Positions 1-11,579 are shown, counted from the stretch's first letter. The stretch is 64,000 bases of DNA from Diplonema papillatum (GCA_030068145.1 JAPJBO010000496.1:62001-126000), one strand, 5' to 3'. Notes: generated from the letters alone by a model not told the origin. Translations and numbers: made by a program.

Positions 1-150
1 TTATACTTGAGTCGCAGCTCCTGACAAGACAGACGGTGAGGAAAGGGGGAGTGGGTCTGCTTTAGGCTACGTTAGGTTCTCCCGACTCTCATTGCGGCTA
101 GCACAAACTCAAGAGGTCCAGTCAACTATTCCCCGCAGTATCAGCATACG
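1..150 (+). mobile_element. Family F inverted-repeat element, 5' cut by window edge
   Basis: The start resembles TTGAGTCGCAGCTC and the end reads CTCAAGAGGTCCAGTCAACT, which are roughly inverted copies of each other. Related copies lie at 192-545 and 59045-59240. No coding capacity is visible, so this is most likely a non-autonomous DNA transposon (MITE). Confidence 0.5.
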
Positions 151-191
151 TTCACATGGTTTCTTCGAGACCGGCTGGCCGACTTGCAGAA

Positions 192-545
192 TAGTTGAGT
201 CGCAGCTCTTGACAAGACAAATGGAAATACTCGACGTAGCTGCGTTGACTCCGAATGGAAGGGAGGAAATACAATACAAACACAATCTGGTTTGTACTTC
301 CCCGCATGACCACGTCCGTTCAACACGTGGTTCGGTGGTTACAGCACTTGGGATCCCTTCGGTTCTTTGTCTGGCACCTATTGTCGAGCATTTCCTTCCA
401 AGCTGGCGCTTATGTAAAAGAAATGCGTCGGAAAGGGGGAGTTGGTCTGCTTTAGGCTATGTTAGGTTCTCCCGATCTCTCATTGCGGTTAGCACAAACT
501 CAAGAGGTCCAGCCAACTATTCCCCGCAGTGTTAGCATACTTGCA
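192..545 (+). mobile_element. Family F element with a family B element nested inside
   Basis: The outer sequence matches 1-150 but is interrupted after GACAAGACAAATGG. The inserted part (about 220-420) is a family B element that starts GGAAATACTCGACGTAGCTG and ends near GTCGAGCATTTCC, so B jumped into F. Other B copies are at 14252-14512, 16503-16680 and 46334-46630. Confidence 0.55.
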
Positions 546-1531
546 CAATAATGAGAACGAAATTCTCCTCCTTTGTTGTGCCCTTTTGTGTGTTAGCCAC
601 ATTTCCACAGCGGGAGCGTGAGCGGTTGTGCGAGGGAGAGAGGTGCTGTCCCGCCGGATGAATATTTAGGGTAAAAGTTCGCTCGATGATCCGGGGTATC
701 AAAGTCTCTGGTTGGATTTCTTGGTCGGTATTCATCTTCTAAGACCGGCGTCTTCCACGAAAAGCAAAAAGAAAGCTGAAGCTTGTTTGCGCGTGTAAAT
801 GGCAGGGGCGTTCGAAGGGCCTCATCTTGGACTGACGCCTTCCAGGCAAGAACGAAGAACGAAGACGAAACACTTATCAGCTCCGAACAAGCCCCGAGTG
901 TACGGTACTTGCATCGTGACAGTTGTCATATTCGTTGCGTTGCTGGACACTTTTCCAGCAGCCGCTCAGAGCACTATCAACCCTGAGACTGATTTCACCC
1001 TCACCCCTCAGGTCCATTATCTGGCCGAAGGGGAGAGAGACCGTGCGCACATCACGCACCTTTCTAGGTTGGATGCCGTCCAATGTTCACGACGCTAGGG
1101 TCGGGAGGGGAGGAAGTCCGGGCTGTCGTCATGCCAACGGTGTGTGTATGCATACACTACACCGTTAGCAGTACCACCACAATACCACCTCCTAAGTGAT
1201 ACTAAGCGAGTGGGTGTGTTTGCCCTGTTTCGACACCTCGGCACGCTCTCACACGGGTGAATCTACGCAGCTGGCGACGGTGGTGGCACGTGGAAAGAAT
1301 GTCGGTCAGGATCCGTTTGGTTGCGGTCACGAAAACACATACCCACATGCGGTCAGCACGGTGCCGGTGTAGGCGACCGGTTGAAGTTTGTTACCTTGTA
1401 GTACAGTGGTTGCTGTTGATTGAACTTGATATGCAGATAGACCGCACAATAGTGTTGTAGTAGTAGTTGTTGTAGACGATTGTCGTTTTTCCGTTTAGGG
1501 GTTTCGAGTTTGTTCGTTTCCTTTCAGAACT
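546..1531. other. Gene-free stretch
   Basis: No convincing gene is seen. Positions 600-760 carry a degraded repeat (GAGCGTGAGCGGTTGTG followed later by TCTTCTAAGACC) that recurs at 37388-37505 and 41597-41703. Confidence 0.4.
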
Positions 1532-3297
1532 GAGCCAATTCACCCACCCCCTGATCGAGCGTAATCGAGTGTAGTAGAGTGTAGTAGAGTGTAGTCGAGC
1601 GTTGTAGAGTGTGATCGAAATTGACACTAGTATTTTGGGTTCGACCACGGTGGACCCCTGGCTGGCCCATGAGCGACCATGTTGACCACTGTCTGGCCCA
1701 AGAAGTGCCAAGCACAAGCATACGAGGGACGGAAACCGCAGGTGTGGGCCTTCACCGTGGTGGAGCCAGGCTAGATTCGGGGTGGCGCCCTGGGAGGGAC
1801 AGGGACGGGGGTAGTCACGCCTTAGTCCCAGGGCCTCTCCCCACCCATCTGTATGTGTTCTCCTGGTCATCGCTACCGCGCTGACCTTTCCCTCAAAGCC
1901 CGCTGCCCACTGCCCTACAAGAGACATGCTTTGCACTCTCTGAATGCCCATTGACTGTGCTCCGCTTCAGCCGACTGCTTTGGAAGAGGTACTGTGCTCC
2001 GTTTGGTGCCGACTGCCCTGCCAGAGACGTGCTTGCAGACAGAGGTCGGCCGCCGCTACTTTGGTTTTCTCTCGCGTCTTCCCAGCTCCGCCACCTTCCC
2101 AGAGGCTTGGGGAGAGCCACGTGCTCCGGCTGTAAGGGACGAGACCGAGGTGCGACGCTGGCCCCGGTCGCAATCTGTATGTGCCGGCCCGGCCCGATTA
2201 GGCCTTTGGAGTACCGCGTGAATGGCGCGATTGGGCCCACGCGCATGCAGCCTGTCTGCTCGCAGTCACGCCGGCCGGCCCGCAACCGCAACCACATTCG
2301 CTTGTGCCCACACACCAGCTCTTCTTATCGAGCTAGCGATCCAGCTAAGGAGCACAACCGAGGATCCGAGGCGGAATCATGCCCCACAGTGGCCGCACGA
2401 GAGCAGACAGCGATGAAGGCCGCAGGGACAGGGTGTGTCAGCCACAATAACGGCAGGTTCCTCCCGCAGACGCACTACCCATCGGAATGTGACAGCGCAA
2501 GTAGGCTCGATGGAAGCACGAAGTGAAGCAGGATAGACGAGCTACGGAGACGAGACGAGTCGTGTACCAGGGGCAGGCCGGGACGATGAACCGCATGAAG
2601 CCGAAGAAAAAGTTCAAGAACGAAGCAACACCACAAGCCGCGTGCAGCCAAGCAGACCTCCCGGAACCTACGTGGGCAGTAACGAGGAGCCAACAGATGA
2701 GTGTCCACTGAACCCCCTTGTCAATACCCCCAACGACTATGGCACGAATTGCGCAATGCCAGACGGTAGCGTCTGACAATGGCATGCGTGACATTGCAGT
2801 GCCTAAAGGTGAGATTAGCCTCCGTTTTCAACCGCCTTGTTGTCGCCAGGGAGATCGAACCCACAAACAGAAACTTGACATCTTCGAGGACAGGGTGTCT
2901 GCCAAGCGCTTGCCCTATCGCCTGGAACTGCCCCGCAGGGAATGCCAAAAGGCTCGAGTATTAGCTGCGCTAAATTGCAAAGGTTGCTAATACGGGAAAA
3001 CGGGTACCCGAGCCCCTATGCACTCGACAACCTGCTTCCACAAGTCAGTCCGAACTTCCTCGTCCCCTGCTGCACTGCCTGGCTACATCCTTTTTTCAGA
3101 CGAATATGCTTCTTTTTGTTCGATATTCGATGATCGTGCTATCAGCATCTTTAGCCCCAGAAGAAGGCTCGATAATAGACACGTTGCATCGGCTAATCAG
3201 GATTGGCTGAGTGCTGTGTGTTTAATCAATTGTTACAGTACCCCCCCAATTCACCAAAAGCTGATCGATTGTAATCGATCGTAATCGAGTGTAATCG
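1532..3297 (+). mobile_element. Truncated copy of the 1.9 kb inverted-repeat element
   Basis: This stretch is nearly identical to 55681-57599 in the same orientation, with only scattered substitutions and small indels. The left terminal repeat (GAGCCAATTCACCCACCCCC) is present at 1532. The right terminal repeat is missing: after the TAATCGAGTG subterminal repeats the sequence joins a piece (3298-3337) that lies near the left end in the intact copy. Internal open frames on both strands match no family I recognise. It is probably a non-autonomous or decayed DNA transposon. Confidence 0.65.
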
Positions 3298-3352
3298 TTT
3301 GGATTAGAATGCAAAGAATCTGTGGCGATAATCTGCATCGCCGACGGCGCGG

Positions 3353-4180
3353 TTATCTCTTCGCACGTGAAGTGTCATGCTTTCGCCTCTTTAGCTCGTC
3401 TTGATCGTCGCGCTCAGGCGCGCGTTTGGTGCTTCGCTTCTTCTTCGATTGCTCGTCGAGGTTCATCGGTTGCGCGTCGATTTCTGCTTTTTCTCGGCGC
3501 CTGGGCGATGGTCGTGGCACATCGACGCGTCCTTTGCGCCTTTTCGGTACCGGCTCCGCCGCGGAGTCCGATTGCCGCTTCTTCGCTGGCGTTGGTGCCG
3601 TCTTCCCGACCTTCGCTGCTGACGTCGGTGTTGATGTTGCGGGCTCTTGCTCGCCTTCTGCTGCTTCCGGCAGAACGAGCACCACGTTCTCTCGCTTCGC
3701 CTGTCTCGGCGCTGGCGCGGGGCTCTCCGGCTCCGCCTTCCTCTTCTTCGTCGTTGATTCTTCAGCTCTCGCCACGGCCGCCCGGTGGTGCCCCTTCCGA
3801 CAGCACAGTTTGGGCCTTCGACTCCGCAAATCCGCGAGCCGGCTGCAATGCGCACACGTCGGCATGCCATGATCAAGGCACCGGTGGTGTCCGTTGCGGC
3901 AGCACTCCGCGATCGTCTTGCACGTCGCGCATTGCGTCAGGCGGTGCTGCGCGCAGAACTTCACCGCAAGGCCGTCGTCTTCCTTGCGGTGGGCCTTACA
4001 GCACCACGCCACCCACTTGCCCCGGCGCTTGCAGACGGCGCACTTCACCTTTTGGTGCTCGTGGCACACCCGCTCACCCCACTTTTCGTGTCGGGGAACC
4101 CCTTCCGGCACGTACCACGGATCCCCTCCGACGACTGCCAACTTCTTGCCTTTCTTCTTCTCCGTAGCATCGTTGAACAC
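3353..4180 (-). CDS. Basic protein with three Cys/His zinc-binding-like repeats
   Basis: About 275 residues. The first half has three similar modules: C39/H42/C47/C50 then C60-C61/H64; C76/H79/C84/C87 then C93-C94/H98-H99; C101/H104/C109/C112 then C126-C127/H131-H132. The pattern is CxxH-x4-CxxC followed by CC and His, typical of zinc ligands. The spacing recalls, without equalling, the Cys/His repeats common in algal and giant-virus proteins (EsV-1-7 type). The C-terminal half is disordered, rich in Lys, Arg, Pro and Ser, with several KKR/KRRK clusters that could be nuclear localisation signals, so a nuclear nucleic-acid-associated role is inferred. The frame opens with GTG at 4180, a stop lies just upstream (about 4210), and the first in-frame ATG is near residue 106. 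Either a 5' exon is unseen or a non-AUG start is used. Specific function unknown. Confidence 0.55.
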   Translation of the reverse strand: MFNDATEKKKGKKLAVVGGDPWYVPEGVPRHEKWGERVCHEHQKVKCAVCKRRGKWVAWCCKAHRKEDDGLAVKFCAQHRLTQCATCKTIAECCRNGHHRCLDHGMPTCAHCSRLADLRSRRPKLCCRKGHHRAAVARAEESTTKKRKAEPESPAPAPRQAKRENVVLVLPEAAEGEQEPATSTPTSAAKVGKTAPTPAKKRQSDSAAEPVPKRRKGRVDVPRPSPRRREKAEIDAQPMNLDEQSKKKRSTKRAPERDDQDELKRRKHDTSRAKR

Positions 4181-5189
4181 CGCCCTTATTATTATTCGAC
4201 CCCCCCCCCTTTACCTCACTCAAACCGCTGCAGTGCATAACCCCATGGCCGGCCGTATTCCTGCAGCAACCCAATGCCGCGGATCTCGTGGCCTCCCGGT
4301 CGTACCACCCTGAGGTCCTCAGCACTATGATACCAAGGTTTCTACTCACACAGATCTACAGATCTCCAATGAAGTTGTATGCAAAAAAGTGTACATCTTG
4401 AAGGAAATCAGTATTGGGTACCAGCCAAGCTTCACGTGTTCGGCGGTACTGCAGAGCCACGGGTCTACGGGTCAAGTGGCTACCGGTTTTCCAAACTAAA
4501 GCATCAAGGCTTGGCGCACCTTGCGGCTTGGTACTCGCGCTGAACACAAGCTCGTCGAGACGGTCAGCCGCAGCAGAGCGGACGGGGTTGCGGCACTGCC
4601 TCCGACTCAAGCTTTGCAAGCTGGTTGACCGTCACGTTCCTGGACCAGGTGCGGCCTTCTTCTTCGTAAGTGAAAACGCCGCAGTTTGCGGCGACGAGCT
4701 CCGCATTTTCTCCAACATTTCATGTTTGGAAAATTCGTTTGCCCTGGTAGAGAGTGTCTCCTGGGTAAGCATGTTCTCTCACACGGCGCATCACGTGCGG
4801 TAGCCATTCTCCCCAGTGAAACACAAAGGTACTCTCCTCGTGCAGCCAACGGAGAATTCCTTACTGCTCCGCCGTTTTGAAACAGGGAAGGTTGACAATT
4901 TAGACGAGGCGCTGCTTAATTCAAGGCAGTGTTTAATTCGTCACAAGTTTCGCTTTCGTGCGCTGCTGTACCAATGAAGGACAGAAACGGTAGCGTTCAA
5001 ACTACGGCTGACAGGCACGTGTGGCGGCGACCTGCACGGTACAGTAGCGCGCAAACGAAGCTCAAGCGTTGCAACGAGTCAAAACCCCCCGCGCCGCGCA
5101 CAAGTTTCCGTATCTTGTGCTGCAGGTTCCATGAGGTCTGTCTTGCCGGGCAGGCAAGTTACTGCATCGTCTGATCGGCTTGCTCATGC
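4181..5189. other. Gene-free stretch
   Basis: Only short open frames are seen. Positions 4360-4850 on the minus strand have protein-like runs broken by stops and frameshifts and may be a decayed mobile-element gene. I do not recognise it. Confidence 0.3.
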
Positions 5190-5405
5190 TGAAAATACTC
5201 GAGGGACTGCCTTGTGCTCATTTCGAAGGAGTCTAGAGGGGGAGAAAACAATACAACTACAAAGTGGGTCTTTTTTGTTGAACGCTTACGCCCGCCACTA
5301 AACCCAGATTTATCTGTGTTTCGTGTGGGCTACAGCACACTTACCTCCTTTGATCAATCGCAACTGGCAGTCTCCTCAACCATTTCCTACAAAGCAGGTA
5401 CTTAT
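5190..5405 (+). mobile_element. Family A inverted-repeat element (MITE-like)
   Basis: About 215 bp, from AAATACTCGAGGGACTGCC to GGCAGTCTCCTCAACCATTT. The two ends are imperfect inverted repeats (GGAAATRCTCGAGG...CTGCC). Very similar full copies lie at 38877-39094 and 41946-42162, and a truncated reverse copy at 11790-11935. Partial ends occur at 6588-6630, 15752-15795, 37348-37385 and 60592-60655. No coding capacity. Confidence 0.6.
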
Positions 5406-8400
5406 ACAAAAGAAATAAGCATGTGGGCTGGCTCACTCCCATCCTTCCTCCCTGCCGTTCAAGGGACCATACCACTTCGTTTTTAAACAGCGGCAAGCCA
5501 GCCTTAATTTTGAACGGAGCGAAACGGCTTCTTTATCTGTTTTGGCACCCACGCCTAAAATGGATTTCCAGCGCAACAAACGAAGTCACGCATCGTAATG
5601 CATTTCCCAAAGGGATACGACATCCGAAAACAACACAATTATTTGTGCCCATGCCAGTACATTGGGCTGCGAGCCACGCCGGATGATAGCAACTGCTCAC
5701 ATTTTCAACTCTACAGCAGGGCGGAAAGAAGGCGGAGCCCGGAAGACAGATAGCAGATGGAGGGATTAGAGGACGCGACCCTTCTCGCGCTGCTCACCCC
5801 TGGCTGCTCACCCCTGCGAATTCGCAGCGGCGGATCGGGTTCGTTTGTTATTTGTTCTCCCCAGCGACAGCAAGCGTCGAACTACGCCCCGCCCGTAGGC
5901 AATTGGATTTTCTTCAGGCAGGGTTTTGCGGAAGATGTTCGGTTGTTGGGGCCTGCTTTGTTGTACCCTCTCTTCGCGACCCGCATTGTCATCCAGCGAG
6001 ATGCAATGTACTTGACCTCAAACCCTTTTCAGAGCGGCTTGCGGGTTTTACACCCTACGTCTTGCACACGTAATAGACTCCTTGGTCCGTGTTGCAAGAC
6101 GGGTGGTAGAAGAGACTCTTTTTGCCTGGCATGAGCCTGCGAGCGTTTAACCACATCAGGCCAAAATGCTTTTGACTTGATCGTCCAGTATCTGTACCAC
6201 CGACGGCTACTCGCCACAACCACGGTGCATTAGGGGAGGTAAAGAGTGGCCGGCACAAGAGACCACAGGAATCCGCCTTCAAAACATTTCCGGAGTTGGA
6301 GGCTTGCATTGATAAACGAAGAAACAGACCGAACAGCGTCGACCAACGCTGATGGAAAACAATACCGCAAAAAATCATGCTGTTTGCGAGCACAGAGTAA
6401 AATCCTCTTCTGAGACGACTTCTTCCTGTGACTTATTTTGTGAAAGTTCGTTGACTTTGTTTACTTTTCAGGTGCAACCGTTGCTCAGGAAATGTTTCCT
6501 TCAGTACAAACAAAAACTTCCTGTTAAAAACTTCCTGTTAAGAAATAAGAACTACTTGGAGGCGCTGCTCGGCTACCATAATTAGCAACTGGCGGCCTCC
6601 TCGAGTATTTCCTACAGGAAGCAGGTCCGAAAAAAAAAAAAGAAAATGTGAAACGGGGGTTTTGGGAAACCCCTGTTATCGCACGGCACGGTCATTCCCT
6701 TGTAAGGCTTATGCGCTGTAGCGGCATGAAGCTTTTCTCGGGTGTCGCCATCATAAGAGCAGAGGCAGATGCAGTCCAGTGGGCCAGTGAGCTTCACTGT
6801 TTCCCATCTTCTTGCTACTAGCGAGATCCGAGGAAACCCAGGGTGTCTTGTCCACGACAGGGGAATCACTACGGTAATAATGTATTCTGAGAGAGCGAAA
6901 GCAATGGGGCATTCGGCGGCTTCAAAAGGGAGGAAAGGGTGCATGGTGGTGGAGTCCAGCCTAGAACTTACCAGCCTAGAGCTTAGAAGCTTGTAAAAGA
7001 AAGTGTGCCCGAGACACACCCGAAAAGCGGCGGAATTGTGAACCTTCAGCTTCAGCTCCAGCTACAGCTGTTTGAGGCTGGACTCCACCGGTGTGGCTTC
7101 CAAGGGGGGCAACACCGCACTCCCATCTGCACCGTGCTTCGGTCCTTGAAGCCACGGGCGGACCATCATCAACGCGGAACCTGAGTGTCTGCAGACAGGA
7201 CAAGGACAGCGGTGTGTGAGGTCTGGTGTGTTGGGTCTGTTCGACCACCCATGCTACTAGAGCACGACTGAGCAAGCAGTTACAAAACACTGCGGGAGGG
7301 GGGAATCTTTTAGTTTAGTGGTTTGAGACAGCACTGTGTGCTTCTCTCACGCAAGGGAGAGGGGCGGAACAGAAGGGCATTGCAACGCGACAACGCGAAT
7401 TCAATCGGGCGCCATGCGCTCGCCTCTTGTCGTTCCCGTCCCTCCCCGTGGGCACAAGCCACGGAGGGATCCGGGCTCTTCTATTACGCTCGCCTCGTGC
7501 CGTGACCGCCCTGGCAGTAAGTCACACTTTCTCGAGTGCTCTGCAAGGTGTATAGGATGGATTATTTCATTTCTGCAACCGCTCCGAATGGAAAGATTAA
7601 GACTGAGCGGGTCCTTGCCGCGAGAAATGCAGGAAAAAGTCCCGGTTTCAACCTGGGAAATCATAGTGGCACATACTGATTTCACGCGATTTGCAGGCGG
7701 CTCACTGGATTTCACACTGGATTTGCGGGTGTCATGCTGGATTTCACACTGGATTTGCGGGTGTACCCGCGCCTGCCCTTTCGACCGCACAGTTAGTTCC
7801 CACCGGGTGCTGGAGCACACCGTGGAGAGTGAGAGCTCGCCTGAGGATTCGGGTGTTCGGCTGGGTTTCCTTGTCCAAATCGGACGGTGCAACCCCCCTC
7901 CAAGCCATGCCGTCCGGACCGGGACCCCTGCAGAGAGCTGCAGACCTCACGCCTGCAGGCGGCGACGCGAGGTCTGCAGGTGTCTGGCGGCTGCGCCGAG
8001 GTCCCAGCAGTACCCGCAGCCGGGGGGCGCAAGGATCGGTGCTGAAGATCGTGTATCGAGCAAGCTTTTACCCTTATGCTCTACGCGAGATTTCTGTTCC
8101 CGCTGAGCTTGCCTTAGGACACATGCGTTAATGTGTAACAAATGTGCCGCCCCTGGCTGGTGTCTCCAACCGAGGATTCACGAGCGGAAGAGGGATACCG
8201 CAACGGGTGCGGGGGAGGTGGCGTTCGGTTCGAACGCGGGGGGCTCACATATGAGATGACAAAATCTTAGACAGAACGCCGCCTCTCACGAAATAATAAA
8301 ATCCTCACTCCTATGCTTGTGTCTGTCACTCTCGTCCACCGCCCCTGCTCTGCTTGCCGCGCGCCGTATGGTTGGAGTAGAAGGTGAAGCCAGAAAGCTG

Positions 8401-8450
8401 CTAATCTTGCTGCTGACCACATGAAGTGGCGTTGAGATTGGGAGACTCGT
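5406..8450. repeat. Gene-free stretch with repeat debris
   Basis: No credible gene. A diverged family C element spans about 6277-6510 (ACATTTCCGGAGTTGG to GGTGCAACCGTTGCTCAGG). A diverged family D repeat covers 7080-7250. Positions 7690-7765 repeat a CTGGATTTCACACTGG motif also found, inverted, at 48820-48915. Around 7995-8030 there is a short remnant of the Cys module of the neighbouring secreted family (CCCAGCAGTACCCGCAGCC, antisense of GCGYCWD). Confidence 0.45.
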
Positions 8451-9656
8451 CTACGGGAGGTATATCGGCGGGTCGTGCGGCCCCGTGCACGACCTCGCGC
8501 CGGCAAGCGTTTCGTAGCACGCCTTGCAGCCTTTGAAGACGTGCGAGAGGGGGCACGTGCACACCGCCGCCTCCGCGCGCGTGAAGAAGCACGTGTCGCA
8601 GCCGGCGAACGGTTTGTCCGGCGTGCAGAAGTCCGTCGCGCAGTTGGCAGCCGCGCGTGGGTCGTCCCAGCAGTACCCGCAGCCCGGGTGCAGATCCACG
8701 CGGCAGAAGGGAATGGGTCCGTACGTGGGCTCGGGGAACAACGCGTCTGGTGCGGAGGTGGTGTTCGGCTTGAACGACGGGAAGGGCACTATACACTGGT
8801 CGGCGAGGCCTTGGGTCGCGAAACACACCGTGCAACCGGGATACGGCTGCACGGCGGGGCACGAGCAGGTGCGGGCTTCGGCTTCGGTCTCCCAGCAAGC
8901 GCCGCACCGGCGGACGGGCGCCGCCGCTGTGCAAAACAGAGACGCGCACGCGTCTGCGGTGATCTGCTGCTCCCAGCAGTACCCGCAGCCCTCGAAGTAC
9001 CCGAACGGGCAGAACCCCGGCGCGAACGTCGCAGGCGCGGCCGTCGGCGGCGCCCGCGTCGGAGCCACCGTCGGCACCGCAGTGGGCGGCACCCCGGTCT
9101 CCGGCGCCGCCGAAGGCGCCCCCGTAGGCGGCGCGCCGGTCCCCGGCACCACCGTCTGCGGCGCCACGGTGACGGGCACTGCCGTCGGCCCCACTGCAGG
9201 CGATACAGTAGACGGAGGGATGGTGGGCGGTGCTGCTGTGGGTATTGTGGTAACTGTCGGCGATACAGTAGGCGGAGGGATGGTAGGCGGTGCAATCGAG
9301 GGCGCTTCGGTGCCAGGAGTGCGGGGAGACTTGCCGCTGTGGTGATGGTGGTGGTGCTTCTTGCACTTTTTCTTCTTCTTGTGCGAGTGGTCGTCGTCGT
9401 CGTCGTCATCGTCGTCGTTTCTCCCCCTTCTTTTCCGGTTGTCGTCGTCGTCGTCGTCGTTCCTCTTCCCCGCGCCTTGCCGCCGCCGATCGGACACGAA
9501 CCGGCCGCACGGCAGGCGCAAAAACGTGCACCAGTGCTGCCGCCAGTAGCCGCCCTGAGGCTGCCCAGCGCCGGCGCCGAAGCTGGGCAAGTACCCCACG
9601 GGCGTCGCCGAGCCCCCGGCCACCATCATCAGCACGGTTAATGCGGCGAGCTTCAT
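8451..9656 (-). CDS. Putative secreted Cys-module protein, paralogue 1
   Basis: 401 residues. ATG at 9656 is chosen because it starts a clear signal peptide (MKLAALTVLMMVAGGSA, cleavage likely before TPVG); the longer frame upstream adds only low-complexity residues. Order: signal peptide 1-17; W/G-rich segment to about 55; acidic and basic runs (D6, D9, K5, H6) at 66-106; Thr/Pro/Ala mucin-like region 111-213; two Cys modules, about 216-288 and 317-392. Each module has GCGYCW, then CxxC pairs at regular spacing, with Ala-rich x-A-x-x-C segments, ending in CTGP or similar. The even Cys count suggests disulphides, while the Asp/His runs suggest cation binding. Paralogues are at 16738 and 25621. 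I recognise no named family. A cell-surface, matrix or mineral-associated role is inference only. Confidence 0.8.
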   Translation of the reverse strand: MKLAALTVLMMVAGGSATPVGYLPSFGAGAGQPQGGYWRQHWCTFLRLPCGRFVSDRRRQGAGKRNDDDDDDNRKRRGRNDDDDDDDDDHSHKKKKKCKKHHHHHHSGKSPRTPGTEAPSIAPPTIPPPTVSPTVTTIPTAAPPTIPPSTVSPAVGPTAVPVTVAPQTVVPGTGAPPTGAPSAAPETGVPPTAVPTVAPTRAPPTAAPATFAPGFCPFGYFEGCGYCWEQQITADACASLFCTAAAPVRRCGACWETEAEARTCSCPAVQPYPGCTVCFATQGLADQCIVPFPSFKPNTTSAPDALFPEPTYGPIPFCRVDLHPGCGYCWDDPRAAANCATDFCTPDKPFAGCDTCFFTRAEAAVCTCPLSHVFKGCKACYETLAGARSCTGPHDPPIYLP

Positions 9657-9969
9657 CGGACCTGACGCAATTTTTTCTTGTTTTTTTTTTTCTTTGAGTT
9701 TTTTCTTCTTCTGGCTGTCGCCCTCGTTCTGTTTATCCCAGGCCCCCGAAACTGTGGTCTTGGGTTTTTGAGAGCCGATTTGAATTTGAGGGGGGTGGTA
9801 GCTGAAGGTGTTGTTTCCAGCTCGTTTTCGAGAACATCCTCTACTTGAGACGGCGTCACTCGAACAGTCGATCGAGGGGGCGAAGGAGGAATTGGCTGAG
9901 TTATTTTTCCAATTCCAAATCCTTTCCGAACCGTCTCCCTCCCAACCTTGCTTCTGAAGCAAGTGGACT
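9657..9969. other. Upstream region of the 8451-9656 gene
   Basis: On the minus strand the leader just before the ATG is strongly purine-rich (A/G runs at 9660-9715). No TATA element or splice acceptor is obvious. Confidence 0.3.
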
Positions 9970-10140
9970 TCAAACAATCAGGCTTGTCGCCCAAAACCTC
10001 TATCCAGTGGTAGCATCACGGCACTGTCCGATCAAACAGCCGTAGATACCAGGGACTAGAAACGGGAGTTCCTCTCGGACTCCCCCGTATTGCTGTCGGA
10101 ATGCGCTGGCCCGATGGTCTCTCTCTTCATCAGTAGGGTA

Positions 10141-10185
<45 letters not shown>

Positions 10186-10292
10186 GTTAGTGGGTAAGCA
10201 ATCCAACCCTGAGGCAATTCTGCTTGTCTGGGTTAGGAAGAGCCGACATCGAAGAATCAAAAAGCAACGTCGCTATGAACGCTTGGCGTGAC
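9970..10292 (-). rRNA. Large-subunit (28S) rRNA 3'-end fragment, probable pseudogene
   Basis: Read on the minus strand, 10292 downward gives strings conserved in all eukaryotic 28S rRNAs: GCCAAGCGTTCATAGCGACG, then TTCTTCGATGTCGGCTCTTC, GGGAACGTGAGCTGGGTTTA, GACCGTCGTGAGACAGGTT and TACCCTACTGATGA. The sarcin-ricin loop follows at about 10070-10085 as AGTCCGAGAGGAAC, where the conserved form is AGTACGAGAGGAAC. The rest of 28S is absent, so this is a dispersed fragment, not a working rDNA unit. The substituted loop base also argues for decay. Confidence 0.8.
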
Positions 10293-10424
10293 TCGTTGGC
10301 CGAAACCGGAAGCAGTCTGTCTCTCTTTAGATCCTCACTCGACCCCCCTACACGCACCGAAGGTGCTCAAACAAGTTTGCTAGAAAAGAGTCCCTGACGT
10401 CCTCGACGAGCCGTTGGTTACTAG

Positions 10425-10505
10425 CGCTCTGGACCCCTTCAGCGTGAGACGCACGGTAGTCCACTGCACTACCGTCAAAAGCCGATAGGGCAAGCTCTTG
10501 CGGGC
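10425..10505 (-). rRNA. Small-subunit (18S) rRNA fragment
   Basis: The minus strand reads GCCCTATCGGCTTTTGACGG, then TAGTGCAGTGGACTACCG, the conserved 18S segment around helices 11-12. A related stretch is on the plus strand at 12640-12690. Sequence matching 12600-12645 also occurs at 10600-10640 in the same relative order, so both loci may come from one larger 18S copy. It lies beside the 28S fragment at 9970-10292 on the same strand, with about 130 bp of unrecognised sequence between. Confidence 0.65.
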
Positions 10506-10924
10506 TTGCACCGACTTGAAGTCGTGGGTGTCCGAAGAATCCGGTAAACAGACTCATGTTTTCTCTCGTGTGCATGGGAAAAGAAGCCTTCCCTCTTGCA
10601 GGGGAGTTGTTCTCTGCGGCGTTGGGTCGGTCTTCCTTGTTTCAGCGGCTACTGGCAACGCGCGGAAGGCGGAAGGGTGTTGGTCTGAATATATATCGGG
10701 GAGTTCACTCACTAGGACCCGGACCGCGCGGGAGAGGGATAAAAAACACGAAAAAGCGAAAAAGCGAAAAGGGGGGGGGAGGGGGGGGTGTTGGGGGATT
10801 CGCAGGGATTATTCTAATCCACGAAATTCGGGAAAACATGGTTAAAAAGTCTGTAGCATGGCCGGAAAGATTGTTTTTTCCACGTTGAGCGAGAGGTTTT
10901 TTTAATGACCTGTAATCCTGGTAT

Positions 10925-11490
10925 GCGACCTTCGTGGGAGTGTTGGCTGCTTCGCCACTTTTTTGTAGGCCCCACTTGCGGGTCCTCTAGCCTCCGTGGC
11001 TCGGCCTTGCAAGCACAAAAAAGTTTTCACCTGAAACTCCTGTGGTTAAAAAATCTTTTTTAACCGGCCTGTTTTAAGAGAGAACTTTTTTTTTTTTTTT
11101 TTTTTGTGAAGAACCCTTTTTCTAAACCATGCAGGATAATCCCTGCTCTCCTTTGTTGCAGTCAATGAACCGGGGTTGATGTATGCCGTTTCTGTTGTTT
11201 TGTTTCTCGACTGTTTCTTCGTTTTTTTGTGCGAGAAAATAAAATGAGAGAGCAGGCCTGGTTGTTTGGACAATAAAACCATCTCACAAAAAGCTCGCTA
11301 ACCCGGGGGCGTGTTGCTGCTTCGCCACTTTGTTGTAGACTCCACTTGTGGGTCTTGCGGGTCCTCTAGCCTCCGTGACACTGGCCTTGCAAGTACAAAA
11401 AAGTATTCACCAGAAACTCCCGTGGTTAAAAAACCTTGTTTAACCGGCCTGTTTTGAGAATACTTTTTTTTCGGTGAAGAAATACTTTTT
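10925..11490. repeat. Two diverged direct repeats of about 170 bp
   Basis: 10938-11100 and 11313-11475 share GCTGCTTCGCCACTT, GGGTCCTCTAGCCTCCGTG, GGCCTTGCAAG and TTTAACCGGCCTGTTTT in the same order. No gene is seen here. Confidence 0.55.
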
Positions 11491-11579
11491 TAACCATGCA
11501 GGATAATCCCTGTAGAGGCGCCATCTGATGCACCATGCATACACCCCGGACTTCAGCAGCCGTATGCTAAGTCAATGAG

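Noticed and set aside
1951-2526. 191-codon frame, also at 56192-56767, and a 140-codon antisense frame
   Set aside because: Inside the 1.9-kb transposon; conserved only because the copies are recent. No transposase motif is seen.
8475-9641. Plus-strand frames of 388 and 273 codons
   Set aside because: Antisense to the signal-peptide gene at 8451-9656; Arg-rich or Gly/Ala-rich shadow composition of GC-rich coding sequence.
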